This document shows positions 1-6,663 of a DNA stretch of 64,000 nucleotides, one piece after another. The position numbers were made by a program, and so were the translations under genes. The notes under the pieces were generated by a model that saw nothing but the letters and a program-made list of their open reading frames with translations, ran no database searches and was not told the origin of the DNA. Within the stretch, counting starts at the first letter, position 1. Every line of letters begins with the position of its first letter. Origin of the DNA: Pseudomonadota bacterium (GTDB lineage: Bacteria; Pseudomonadota; Gammaproteobacteria; Steroidobacterales; Steroidobacteraceae); the NCBI GenBank assembly GCA_018241525.1, contig JAFEDR010000012.1:310001-374000 (forward strand). Reading direction: 5' to 3'.

Positions 1-435
1 GGTGCCAATCGCGGCGCGCTCGAGACGAAGTTCCGGCGCCCGGAGCCGCGGGTCGCGTTCGGCCAGCGGCTGCGCGGCGTCGCGAGCGCGGCGATCGACG
101 TCTCCGACGGCCTGGCGCAGGACCTCGGGCGGCTCGCGGCCGCCAGCGGCGTCGCGGCGGTGGTGCGCGCGCAGGAGCTGCCGCTGTCGCGCGCGCTCTA
201 CGCCCTGGCCGGCGAGGCGCGGGCGCGCGACTACGTGCTGGCCGGAGGCGATGACTACGAGCTGCTGTTCACGGTGCCGCCGGCGGCACGCGGTGCGCTC
301 GCGGCCGCGATGGCGGCGAGCGGCGCACCGGCCTGCCACTGCATCGGCGAGATCGTCGCCGGCCGCGGCGTGCGGGTCCTCGGCGAGCGCGGCGAGCTGC
401 CGGTGCCGCGCGGCTGGGATCACTTCGCAACGTGA
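1..435 (+). CDS. thiL: Thiamine-monophosphate kinase, C-terminal part (5' end outside window)
   Basis: The open frame runs in from the left edge and stops at 433-435. ThiL phosphorylates thiamine monophosphate to the pyrophosphate cofactor in the cytoplasm. Two family signatures are visible: AAIDVSDGLAQDLGRLA near the start of the visible part, which is the ATP/Mg-binding segment of the AIR-synthase-like fold, and AGGDDYELLFTV about 45 residues later. About 144 residues remain, so roughly the N-terminal half is missing only because of the window boundary. The gene is followed by a short gap with a perfect hairpin (461-479) and then by a kinase gene on the same strand. In many proteobacteria thiL sits next to nusB/ribH and pgpA; here the downstream partner is unusual. 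Family assignment is secure from the motifs. Confidence 0.93.
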   Translation, partial: GANRGALETKFRRPEPRVAFGQRLRGVASAAIDVSDGLAQDLGRLAAASGVAAVVRAQELPLSRALYALAGEARARDYVLAGGDDYELLFTVPPAARGALAAAMAASGAPACHCIGEIVAGRGVRVLGERGELPVPRGWDHFAT

Positions 436-460
436 ACTGCGTCACGGTCTGACAGGGACC

Positions 461-479
461 TGAAGCGCGATGCGCTTCA
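461..479 (+). terminator. Perfect stem-loop after thiL (possible terminator)
   Basis: TGAAGCGC at 461-468 and GCGCTTCA at 472-479 form a perfect 8-bp stem with a 3-nt loop, 25 bases after the thiL stop. No T-run follows, so it is not a classic intrinsic terminator. It could be a processing or attenuation hairpin between thiL and the kinase gene. Confidence 0.45.
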
Positions 480-503
480 CGGTGCGCGGCCGGCCGCGCC
501 ACT

Positions 504-1895
504 ATGCTCGTCGGCGATCCCGGAATACGTCGTGTCCGGGAACCCGCGGGAGTGCCGCCCATTCGCAGCCTGATTCCACCGCCGCCGGACGCGCGTCCCG
601 ACCCGAAGATCCCGCGCCCGGGACGGCTGGTCCCGGAACGCATCGGCAAGTACGAGATCATCAAGGAAGTCGGCCGCGGCAGTACCGGCTGGGTGTACCT
701 GTCGCACGACCCGTACTACGGGCGCGACGTCGCGATCAAGGTCTACAACATCGAGGCCAACGGCGACCCCGACAAGGCGCGCGTCGCGCGCAAGATGTTC
801 CTGTCGGAAGCCCACATGGTGGGCATGCTGCAGCACCCGAACATCCTGCCGATCTACGACGCCGGCGAGGAAAACGGGCACTACTACATCGTCACCGAGT
901 TCGTGCACGGCGCGCGCACACTGTCGGCGTACTGCAAGCCCGACAACCTGCTCCGCATCGACGACGTCGTCGAGCTGGTCTACAAGTGCGCGAAGGCGCT
1001 CGCCTACGCGCACGGCCGCGGCGTGATCCACCGCGACATCAAGCCTTCCAACGTGATGCTGACCGTCGACAGCGACGTCCGCATCATCGACTTCGGCATC
1101 GCGATCGTCGCCGACTCGGAGATCTCGCGCATCGAGGGCATCGCCGGCAGCCCCTCGTACATGTCGCCCGAGCAGGTGCAGTCGCTCGAGATCACCAACC
1201 GCTCCGACCTCTACTCGCTGGGCGCGGTGATGTACGAGCTACTGACCGGTTACCGGCCCTTCCGCGCCGGCAACCTCTCGAAGCTGCTGCACCAGATCGT
1301 CTACGCGACGCCGCCGCCGATCCACACGCTGCGAGCCGACATCCCCGAGGAGCTCGAGTCGGTGGTCGCGACCGCCATGCAGAAGGAGCCGGACAAGCGC
1401 TATCGCACCGGCACGGAGTTCGCGGCCGACCTGACGCGCGTGCACCAGCGGCTGCGTGCCGAGGCCAACAAGATCGACCGGCACGAGCAGTTCTCGATGC
1501 TGCGGCGCCTGAAGTTCTTCCACGACTTCTCGCACGCCGAGATCTGGGAAGTGCTGCGGGCCAGCCAGTGGCAGGCGTACGCCGAGGGCGAAGAGATCGT
1601 CAAGGAAGGCGAGATCGACGACCGCTTCTACATCATCGTCTCCGGCTCGGTGCGCGTCGAGCGCAACGGCCGCTCGCTCGGCACGCTCGACTTCGGCGAG
1701 TGCTTCGGCGAGACCAGCTACGTGCACGGCGCGAAGCGCCAGGCGACGATCCGCGCCCACGGCAACGTGACCGTGATGAAGGTCAGTTCGACGCTGCTGG
1801 AGCAGGTCTCGGCCTCCTGCCAGCTGCGGTTCAACAAGGTGTTCCTGCGCTCGCTGATCGGCCGCCTGCAGGGCGGCGAGACCGCGCCCAGCTGA
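504..1895 (+). CDS. Ser/Thr protein kinase with C-terminal cyclic-nucleotide-binding domain
   Basis: 463 residues. An Arg/Pro-rich N-terminal stretch of about 45 residues precedes a Hanks-type kinase domain: glycine loop GRGSTGWV (about 57-64), lysine in VAIKV (79), catalytic HRDIKPSN (about 176), DFGIA (about 196) and SPSYMSPEQ in the activation segment. After the kinase lobe (about residue 320) comes a cyclic-nucleotide-binding-type domain with GEIDDRFYIIVSGSVRV and the cassette GECFGETSYVHG...RQATIRA. All catalytic kinase residues are present, so it should be active. By domain logic, cNMP binding would gate phosphorylation, but the ligand and substrates are unknown. No transmembrane segment is evident, so it is probably cytosolic. 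The first ATG (504) is used; ATG-less truncations nearer the kinase domain cannot be excluded because no clear ribosome site is visible. A hairpin separates it from the convergent folE2. Confidence 0.88.
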   Translation: MLVGDPGIRRVREPAGVPPIRSLIPPPPDARPDPKIPRPGRLVPERIGKYEIIKEVGRGSTGWVYLSHDPYYGRDVAIKVYNIEANGDPDKARVARKMFLSEAHMVGMLQHPNILPIYDAGEENGHYYIVTEFVHGARTLSAYCKPDNLLRIDDVVELVYKCAKALAYAHGRGVIHRDIKPSNVMLTVDSDVRIIDFGIAIVADSEISRIEGIAGSPSYMSPEQVQSLEITNRSDLYSLGAVMYELLTGYRPFRAGNLSKLLHQIVYATPPPIHTLRADIPEELESVVATAMQKEPDKRYRTGTEFAADLTRVHQRLRAEANKIDRHEQFSMLRRLKFFHDFSHAEIWEVLRASQWQAYAEGEEIVKEGEIDDRFYIIVSGSVRVERNGRSLGTLDFGECFGETSYVHGAKRQATIRAHGNVTVMKVSSTLLEQVSASCQLRFNKVFLRSLIGRLQGGETAPS

Positions 1896-1900
1896 TCGAC

Positions 1901-1927
1901 GGCGGGCGGCGCGCCGCGCCGCCCGTC
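1901..1927. terminator. GC-rich hairpin between convergent genes
   Basis: GGGCGGCGC (1904-1912) pairs with GCGCCGCCC (1916-1924) across a 3-nt loop, with partial extension of the stem outward. It fills the 33-bp gap between the kinase stop and the folE2 stop on the opposite strand, a place where a bidirectional terminator is expected. Neither strand shows a T-tract. Confidence 0.4.
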
Positions 1928-1928
1928 C

Positions 1929-2762
1929 TCAAACCTCGGCCGCTTCCTTGTCGCGCTCGATCAGCGCGTAGGCCGAGTGGTTGTGGATCGACTCGAAGTT
2001 CTCCGACTCGACCACGTAGGCGCGGATGCGCTCGTCGGCGTTCAGCCGGACCGCGACGTCGCGCACCATGTCCTCGACGAACTTCGGGTTGTCGTAGGCG
2101 CGCTCGGTCACGTACTTCTCGTCCGGGCGCTTGAGGATGCCGTACACCTCGCAGGACGCCTCCTGCTCGGCGATTTCGATCAGCTCCTCGATCCACACGT
2201 GGCCGTCGATGCGCGCCGAGATCGTCACGTGCGAGCGCTGGTTGTGCGCGCCGTAGTCGGAGATCTTCTTCGAGCAAGGGCACAGGCTCGTGACCGGCAC
2301 GACCACCTTGATCCAGGTCTTGATCTCGCCGCGCGAGATCTCGCCCGTCAGCGTCGCGCGGTAGTCGAGCAGGCTCTTGACCCCGGATACCGGCGCCTTC
2401 TTCATAACGAAGTACGGGAACTGCATCTCGATGTGGCCGGTCTCGGCGTCGAGGCGCTCGACCATCTCGCGCAGCATGGCCCGGAACGAGTCGACGCTGA
2501 GCTCGCGCTCGTTCATGTGCAGGATCTCGACGAACCGCGACATATGCGTGCCCTTGAAGTTGTGGGGCAGGTACACGTACATGTTGAAGTTGGCGACGGT
2601 GTGCTGCTCGCCGCCCGAGCGGTCCTTGACGCGCACCGGGTGGAAGATGTCCTTGACGCCGACCTTGTCGATCGGGATGCGGCGCGTGTCGGCGCGGCTC
2701 TGCACGTCCTCGATTGGCAGCTTCGCCGTCGACGCAGTGTCGAACTTAACCGGGGTATCCAT
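1929..2762 (-). CDS. folE2: GTP cyclohydrolase FolE2 (type IB)
   Basis: 277 residues. FolE2 converts GTP to 7,8-dihydroneopterin triphosphate, the first step of folate (and queuosine) synthesis, and can use metals other than zinc. The start is the ATG at 2760-2762 (MDTPVKFDTAS), preceded by AGAGGA at suitable spacing; the frame is open much further upstream but that part lies over dxs and has no family similarity. Signature segments are the active-site cysteine region SLCPCSKKISDYGAHNQRSH, the HMNERELSVDSFRAML stretch and ENFESIHNHSAYALIE near the C-terminus. It follows dxs on the same strand after 68 bp and appears to be the last gene of xseB-ispA-dxs-folE2. In many bacteria folE2 is Zur-regulated as a backup for FolE, but no Zur-like AT-rich palindrome is visible here, and the operon position suggests housekeeping expression. 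Confidence 0.95.
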   Translation of the reverse strand: MDTPVKFDTASTAKLPIEDVQSRADTRRIPIDKVGVKDIFHPVRVKDRSGGEQHTVANFNMYVYLPHNFKGTHMSRFVEILHMNERELSVDSFRAMLREMVERLDAETGHIEMQFPYFVMKKAPVSGVKSLLDYRATLTGEISRGEIKTWIKVVVPVTSLCPCSKKISDYGAHNQRSHVTISARIDGHVWIEELIEIAEQEASCEVYGILKRPDEKYVTERAYDNPKFVEDMVRDVAVRLNADERIRAYVVESENFESIHNHSAYALIERDKEAAEV

Positions 2763-2830
2763 CGCAAGTCCTCTGCGGCCGCTCGGGGTCGGCCGCTCCA
2801 GTATGTCCCGAGTCCGTCGCCCGCTCGTGC

Positions 2831-4726
2831 TCAGGCGCGACGCTGGCGTGGCTGCCACCAGCGGTCGACCGCGACTGCGAGCCCGGCGGCGTCGAGGCCC
2901 GCGGCCGCCAGGTTGTCGGCGCGCGAGCCGTGCTCGACGAAGCGATCCGGGATCCCGAGCTGCAGCAACGGCCGGCAGTAGCCGCGTCCGTTGAGGAACT
3001 CGAGCACCGCCGCCCCGGCGCCGCCCGCGAGCACGTTTTCCTCCACCGTGACGAGGTGGTCGTGCCGGTCGGCCATCCGCATCAGCAGCTCCTCGTCGAG
3101 CGGCTTCACGAACCGCATGTTCACCAGCGTCGCGTCCAGCCGTTCGGCGGTGGGCGCAATCGCGCTTACCATGGAGCCGAACGCGAAGATTGCAAGGCCC
3201 GAGCGTCCCTCGCGGCGAATCTCGGCGCGGCCGACCGGCAGTGCCGCGAGCTCCCGGGCCGGGACCGCCCCCGGGCCGGGGCCGCGCGGGTAGCGAACCG
3301 CCGCCGGGCCGTCGAGCGTGACGGCGGTGTACAGCATCTGCCGGCACTCGTTCTCATCGGCCGGCGCCATGATAGTCAGGTTTGGCACGCAGCGCAGGAA
3401 TGACAGATCGAAAGAACCCTGGTGCGTGGCGCCATCGCCACCGACCAGGCCCGCTCTGTCCAGTGCAAAGGTCACCGGCAGCTTCTGCAGCGCGACGTCG
3501 TGGATCAGCTGGTCGTAGGCGCGCTGCAGGAAAGACGAATAGATCGCGACGACCGGCCGCAGGCCCTCGCAGGCGAGGCCGGCCGCGAGGGTCACGGCGT
3601 GCTGCTCGGCGATGCCGACGTCACAGTAGCGGTCCGGGAAGCGCTTCGAGTACTCGACCAGGCCGGAGCCCTCGCGCATCGCGGGCGTGATGGCGACGAT
3701 GCGCGGGTCGCGCTCGGCGATCTCGCACAGCCACTGGCCGAAGACCTGCGAGTACGAAGGCCCGGCGCTCTTCTCCTTGAAGATCTCGCCCTTGGCGGGG
3801 TCGAACGGGCCGGGCCCGTGCCACTTGATCGGGTCGGCCTCGGCCGGGGCATAGCCCTTGCCCTTGCGCGTCACGATGTGCAGGAACTGCGGCCCATGGA
3901 AGGTGCGCAGGTTGCGCAGCGTGCGCACGAGGCCGAGCACGTCGTGGCCGTCGATCGGCCCGATGTAGTTGAAGCCCATCTCCTCGAACATGGTGCCGGG
4001 CAGGACCATGCCCTTCATGTGCTCCTCGGAGCGGCGCGCGAGCTCCCAGGCGGCCGGCATGCGCCGCAGCACCTTCTTGCTGCCCTCCTTGAGCCCGGAG
4101 TAGAGGCGTCCGGAGAGCACGCGCGCGAAGTAATTCGACAGCGCGCCGACGTTCTCGGAGATCGACATGTCGTTGTCGTTCAGCACCACCAGCAGGTCGA
4201 CCTCGAGGCTGCCGGCGTGGTTCAGCGCCTCGAAGGCGAGTCCCGCGGTCATGGCGCCGTCGCCGATCACCGCGACGTGGCGGCGCGCACCCGGTGCGCG
4301 CGCGCCCTTGCCGAGCCGCTCGGCGATCGCCATGCCGAGCGCCGCGGAGATCGAGGTGCTCGAGTGGCCGACGCCGAACGTGTCGTATTCGCTTTCCGCC
4401 CGGCTCGGGAACGGCGCGAGTCCGTCCTTCTGCTTGATCGTGTGCAGCCGGTCGCCGCGCCCGGTCAGCACCTTGTGCGGATAGGCCTGGTGGCCGACGT
4501 CCCAGACCAGCCGGTCGTAGGGCGTCTCGTAGACGTAGTGGAGCGCGACGGTCAGTTCGACCGTGCCGAGGCCGGCGGCGAAGTGGCCGCCCATCTGGCT
4601 GACGGTATCGACCAGGAACGCACGCAGTTCGGCGGCGACCGCCGGCAGCTCCTGCTCGGGCAGCGCCCGCAGTTCCGCCGGCGTCGACGCCCGTGCGAGG
4701 AGGGGGTAACGCTCGGAGAAGCCCAT
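2831..4726 (-). CDS. dxs: 1-deoxy-D-xylulose-5-phosphate synthase
   Basis: 631 residues, close to the usual 620-640. DXS condenses pyruvate and glyceraldehyde 3-phosphate using thiamine diphosphate and starts the MEP isoprenoid pathway. Visible motifs include GHFAAGLGTVELTVALHYV, DVGHQAYPHKVLTGR, the TPP-binding GDGAMTAG...LNDNDMSISENVG, and LDRAGLVGGDGATHQGSFD in the pyrimidine-binding domain; a C-terminal transketolase domain follows. The start chosen is ATG 4724-4726 (MGFSERYPLLARAS), which matches the family N-terminus; an upstream ATG at 4778-4780 would overlap the ispA stop but would add 18 residues with no family match. It lies 50 bp after ispA on the same strand, the classic xseB-ispA-dxs order, so precursor supply and prenyl-chain building are co-expressed. 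Confidence 0.97.
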   Translation of the reverse strand: MGFSERYPLLARASTPAELRALPEQELPAVAAELRAFLVDTVSQMGGHFAAGLGTVELTVALHYVYETPYDRLVWDVGHQAYPHKVLTGRGDRLHTIKQKDGLAPFPSRAESEYDTFGVGHSSTSISAALGMAIAERLGKGARAPGARRHVAVIGDGAMTAGLAFEALNHAGSLEVDLLVVLNDNDMSISENVGALSNYFARVLSGRLYSGLKEGSKKVLRRMPAAWELARRSEEHMKGMVLPGTMFEEMGFNYIGPIDGHDVLGLVRTLRNLRTFHGPQFLHIVTRKGKGYAPAEADPIKWHGPGPFDPAKGEIFKEKSAGPSYSQVFGQWLCEIAERDPRIVAITPAMREGSGLVEYSKRFPDRYCDVGIAEQHAVTLAAGLACEGLRPVVAIYSSFLQRAYDQLIHDVALQKLPVTFALDRAGLVGGDGATHQGSFDLSFLRCVPNLTIMAPADENECRQMLYTAVTLDGPAAVRYPRGPGPGAVPARELAALPVGRAEIRREGRSGLAIFAFGSMVSAIAPTAERLDATLVNMRFVKPLDEELLMRMADRHDHLVTVEENVLAGGAGAAVLEFLNGRGYCRPLLQLGIPDRFVEHGSRADNLAAAGLDAAGLAVAVDRWWQPRQRRA

Positions 4727-4776
4727 CCGGTCAGTGTACCGCGATCCGGGGGCTGCCCGAGCCGCCGGCGGGCCGC

Positions 4777-5667
4777 TCAAGACGTGCGATCGACGATGTA
4801 GTCGGCAAGCCAGCCGAGCATGGCGGCGCGCGGCCCGAAAGTCGCGATCGCGGCCCGGGCCTCGGCGTGCAGCGACCCGGCCCGGGCGCGGGCCGCGTCC
4901 ATGCCCACCGCCGCCGGGTAGGTCGGCTTGTGGCGGGCCTCGTCCGCGCCGACCGCCTTGCCGAGCAGCGCCGGGTCGCCCTCGACGTCGAGGATGTCGT
5001 CGACGATCTGGAACGCGAGCCCCAGGGCCGCGGCGAAGCGGCCGAGCGCCGCGTGCTCGCGCTCAGGCAGCGACGGCGCGAGCGCGGCCGCGAGCGCGAC
5101 GCTCGCGCCGATCAGCGCACCGGTCTTGCGGCGATGCATTTCCTCGACCTCGGTCGCGCCGAGCGTGCGCCCGACCGCCCCGAGATCGAGTGCCTGCCCG
5201 CCGGCCATTCCCTGCGTGCCGCTCGCGGTGGCGAGCACGCGCATCATCTCGACGCGCTGCTCCGCACTGGCAGGCGCAAGGGCCAGGCTCTCGAAGGCGA
5301 GTACCTGCAGCGCATCGCCTGCGAGGATCGCGGTCGCCTCGTCGAACTGGCGATGGCAGGTTGGCCGGCCGCGGCGCAGGTCGTCGTCGTCCATCGCCGG
5401 CAGGTCGTCGTGCACGAGCGAATAGACGTGGATCATCTCGACCGCCGCGGCAGCCGCGTCGAGGGCGGCTGGCGCGGCGCCGACGAGCTCGCCGGTCGCG
5501 TAGACGAGGGCAGGGCGGATGCGCTTGCCGCCGCCGAGCGTCGAGTAGCGCATCGCGGCGTGCAGGCGCTCGGGCACGACCGTGTCGGCGGGTAGCCGCG
5601 CGGCGAGCGCCGCCTCGACGCGCGCCTGGTAGCCCGCCAGACGGGCCGCCGGATCGGCGCCCGTCAC
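4777..5667 (-). CDS. ispA: Farnesyl (geranyl) diphosphate synthase
   Basis: 296 residues. A trans-prenyltransferase that condenses isopentenyl diphosphate with allylic diphosphates, giving mainly farnesyl diphosphate for quinone and undecaprenyl lipid synthesis. The first aspartate-rich motif is in LVHDDLPAMDDDDLRRG and the second is FQIVDDILD; the GGGKRIRP substrate-binding segment is also present. The start is GTG 5665-5667, overlapping the xseB stop (GTGA), so translation is probably coupled to xseB. Chain length (C15 versus C20) cannot be settled from the sequence alone, but the short-chain IspA type is favoured by length and neighbours. Confidence 0.95.
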   Translation of the reverse strand: MTGADPAARLAGYQARVEAALAARLPADTVVPERLHAAMRYSTLGGGKRIRPALVYATGELVGAAPAALDAAAAAVEMIHVYSLVHDDLPAMDDDDLRRGRPTCHRQFDEATAILAGDALQVLAFESLALAPASAEQRVEMMRVLATASGTQGMAGGQALDLGAVGRTLGATEVEEMHRRKTGALIGASVALAAALAPSLPEREHAALGRFAAALGLAFQIVDDILDVEGDPALLGKAVGADEARHKPTYPAAVGMDAARARAGSLHAEARAAIATFGPRAAMLGWLADYIVDRTS

Positions 5668-5960
5668 GCGTCCCCGTCGGCGTCGTGGCCGGCCGGCGCG
5701 AGCGGGACCGTCGTGGCGCTGCCGTCAGGCCGGGTGAGCAGGACCTCGACTTTCTGCTCGGCCGCCGTCAGCGCCTCCTGGCAGGCGCGGGTCAGCGCGA
5801 CGCCACGCTCGAAGGCCTTCAGGGCCTCCTCGAGGGGCACCTCCCCCTGTTCCAGCTGCGCGACCACGCCCTCGAGGTCGGCCATCGCGCGCTCGAAGTC
5901 GAACGGCTCGGCCGCGGCGGCGGCCGGTGGCACGGGCGGGCGGGCGGGAGCGCGCGGCAT
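5664..5960 (-). CDS. xseB: Exodeoxyribonuclease VII small subunit
   Basis: 98 residues. XseB associates in several copies with XseA to form exonuclease VII, a single-strand-specific nuclease. The core FDFERAMADLEGVVAQLEQGE is followed by PLEEALKAFERGVALTRACQ, the typical two-helix family pattern. An Ala/Pro-rich N-terminal extension of about 18 residues precedes the core. The ATG at 5958-5960 is used. It is the first gene of the xseB-ispA-dxs-folE2 unit, divergent from rubrerythrin; its promoter must lie in the 220-bp intergenic region shared with that gene. xseA is not in the window. Confidence 0.93.
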   Translation of the reverse strand: MPRAPARPPVPPAAAAAEPFDFERAMADLEGVVAQLEQGEVPLEEALKAFERGVALTRACQEALTAAEQKVEVLLTRPDGSATTVPLAPAGHDADGDA

Positions 5961-6029
5961 GAAAACTTCCTGAAACGGAGCGTCGGCAGAGTAACGGCGC
6001 CCTCGCGCGGGCGTCAACGCGTGGCCGCG

Positions 6030-6071
6030 GCGAGAGTTTTCGTCGATCGCAGCGAGAGTTTTTGTCGATTG
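6030..6071 (+). repeat. Tandem direct repeat, 20-bp units at 22-bp spacing (candidate operator)
   Basis: 6030-6049 and 6052-6071 share GCGAGAGTTTT then GTCGAT with only two differences (18 of 20 identical). The 22-bp centre-to-centre spacing is close to two helical turns, so a protein could bind both on the same face. The second copy overlaps the -35 of the rubrerythrin promoter. Confidence 0.6.
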
Positions 6072-6098
6072 ACGGGCTCGATCGGGGCCGACTAGAGT
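6069..6098 (+). promoter_or_regulatory. Predicted sigma70 promoter of the rubrerythrin operon
   Basis: TTGACG (6069-6074) and TAGAGT (6093-6098) are separated by 18 bp. This gives a leader of roughly 75 nt before the GTG start at 6181. The overlap of the -35 with a direct-repeat unit suggests regulation by a repressor or a class-II activator. Confidence 0.5.
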
Positions 6099-6180
6099 CA
6101 GAGCGAGTGCGCCGAGGCGCGGTGACCGCGCCAGCGTCCGCCCCCGTGTCGATGCCGATTCCGATGCAAGGAGACCAGTC

Positions 6181-6594
6181 GTGAACCTCAAGGGCAGCAA
6201 GACCGAGAAGAACCTCAAGGACGCGTTCGCCGGCGAGTCGCAGGCGAACCGCCGTTATCTGTACTTCGCCGCCAAGGCGGACGTGGAGGGCTTCAACGAC
6301 GTGTCGACCGTGTTCCGGTCGACCGCCGAGGGCGAGACCGGGCATGCGCATGGCCACCTCGAGTACCTCGAGGCAGTCGGCGACCCGGCCACCGGGCTGC
6401 CGATCGGCTCGACCGCCGACAACCTGAAGGCGGCGATCGCCGGCGAGACGCACGAGTACACGGACATGTACCCGGGCATGGCGAAGGCCGCCCGCGAGGA
6501 AGGCTTCGGCGAGATCGCCGACTGGTTCGAGACACTGGCCAAGGCCGAGCGTTCGCACGCGAACCGCTTCCAGAAGGCGCTCGACGGCCTGTAA
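6181..6594 (+). CDS. Rubrerythrin family protein (ferritin-like di-iron domain only)
   Basis: 137 residues. Rubrerythrins reduce hydrogen peroxide at a di-iron site in the cytoplasm. The four-helix ferritin-like domain is complete, with metal-ligand segments AGESQANRRY, EGETGHAHGH, AGETHEYTDMYP and AKAERSHANRF. The C-terminal rubredoxin domain (two CxxC pairs) of classical rubrerythrin is absent, so electrons must come from another protein; the Fe-S protein encoded next is an obvious candidate (inference). Start GTG 6181 is set by AAGGAG at 6168-6173. First gene of a three-gene operon with an Fe-S oxidoreductase and a DUF3501 protein, an association recurrent in proteobacteria. It has a TTGACG/TAGAGT promoter with a tandem repeat. 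Confidence 0.93.
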   Translation: MNLKGSKTEKNLKDAFAGESQANRRYLYFAAKADVEGFNDVSTVFRSTAEGETGHAHGHLEYLEAVGDPATGLPIGSTADNLKAAIAGETHEYTDMYPGMAKAAREEGFGEIADWFETLAKAERSHANRFQKALDGL

Positions 6595-6605
6595 CCGCCC
6601 GCACG

Positions 6606-6633
6606 GGCCGCGCGCCGGGATCGGCGCGCGGCC
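6606..6633 (+). repeat. 11-bp stem-loop between rubrerythrin and Fe-S gene
   Basis: GGCCGCGCGCC (6606-6616) and GGCGCGCGGCC (6623-6633) pair perfectly around a 6-nt loop. There is no T-tract, so it is more likely an mRNA-stabilising or attenuating hairpin inside the operon than a full terminator. The same stem sequence with arms swapped occurs between ahpC and ahpF. Confidence 0.5.
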
Positions 6634-6663
6634 GCGTTCCACCGCCACCGCAGGTCGCCCGCC

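Noticed and set aside
1929..2830. Zur-dependent control or a riboswitch before folE2
   Set aside because: No AT-rich Zur palindrome and no conserved riboswitch core was recognised in the 68-bp gap to dxs; only a short GC-rich inverted repeat (2775-2796).
2763..3347. Upstream extension of folE2 to about 470 residues
   Set aside because: The extension lies on top of dxs in another frame and has no similarity; the ATG at 2762 has a ribosome site and the family N-terminus.
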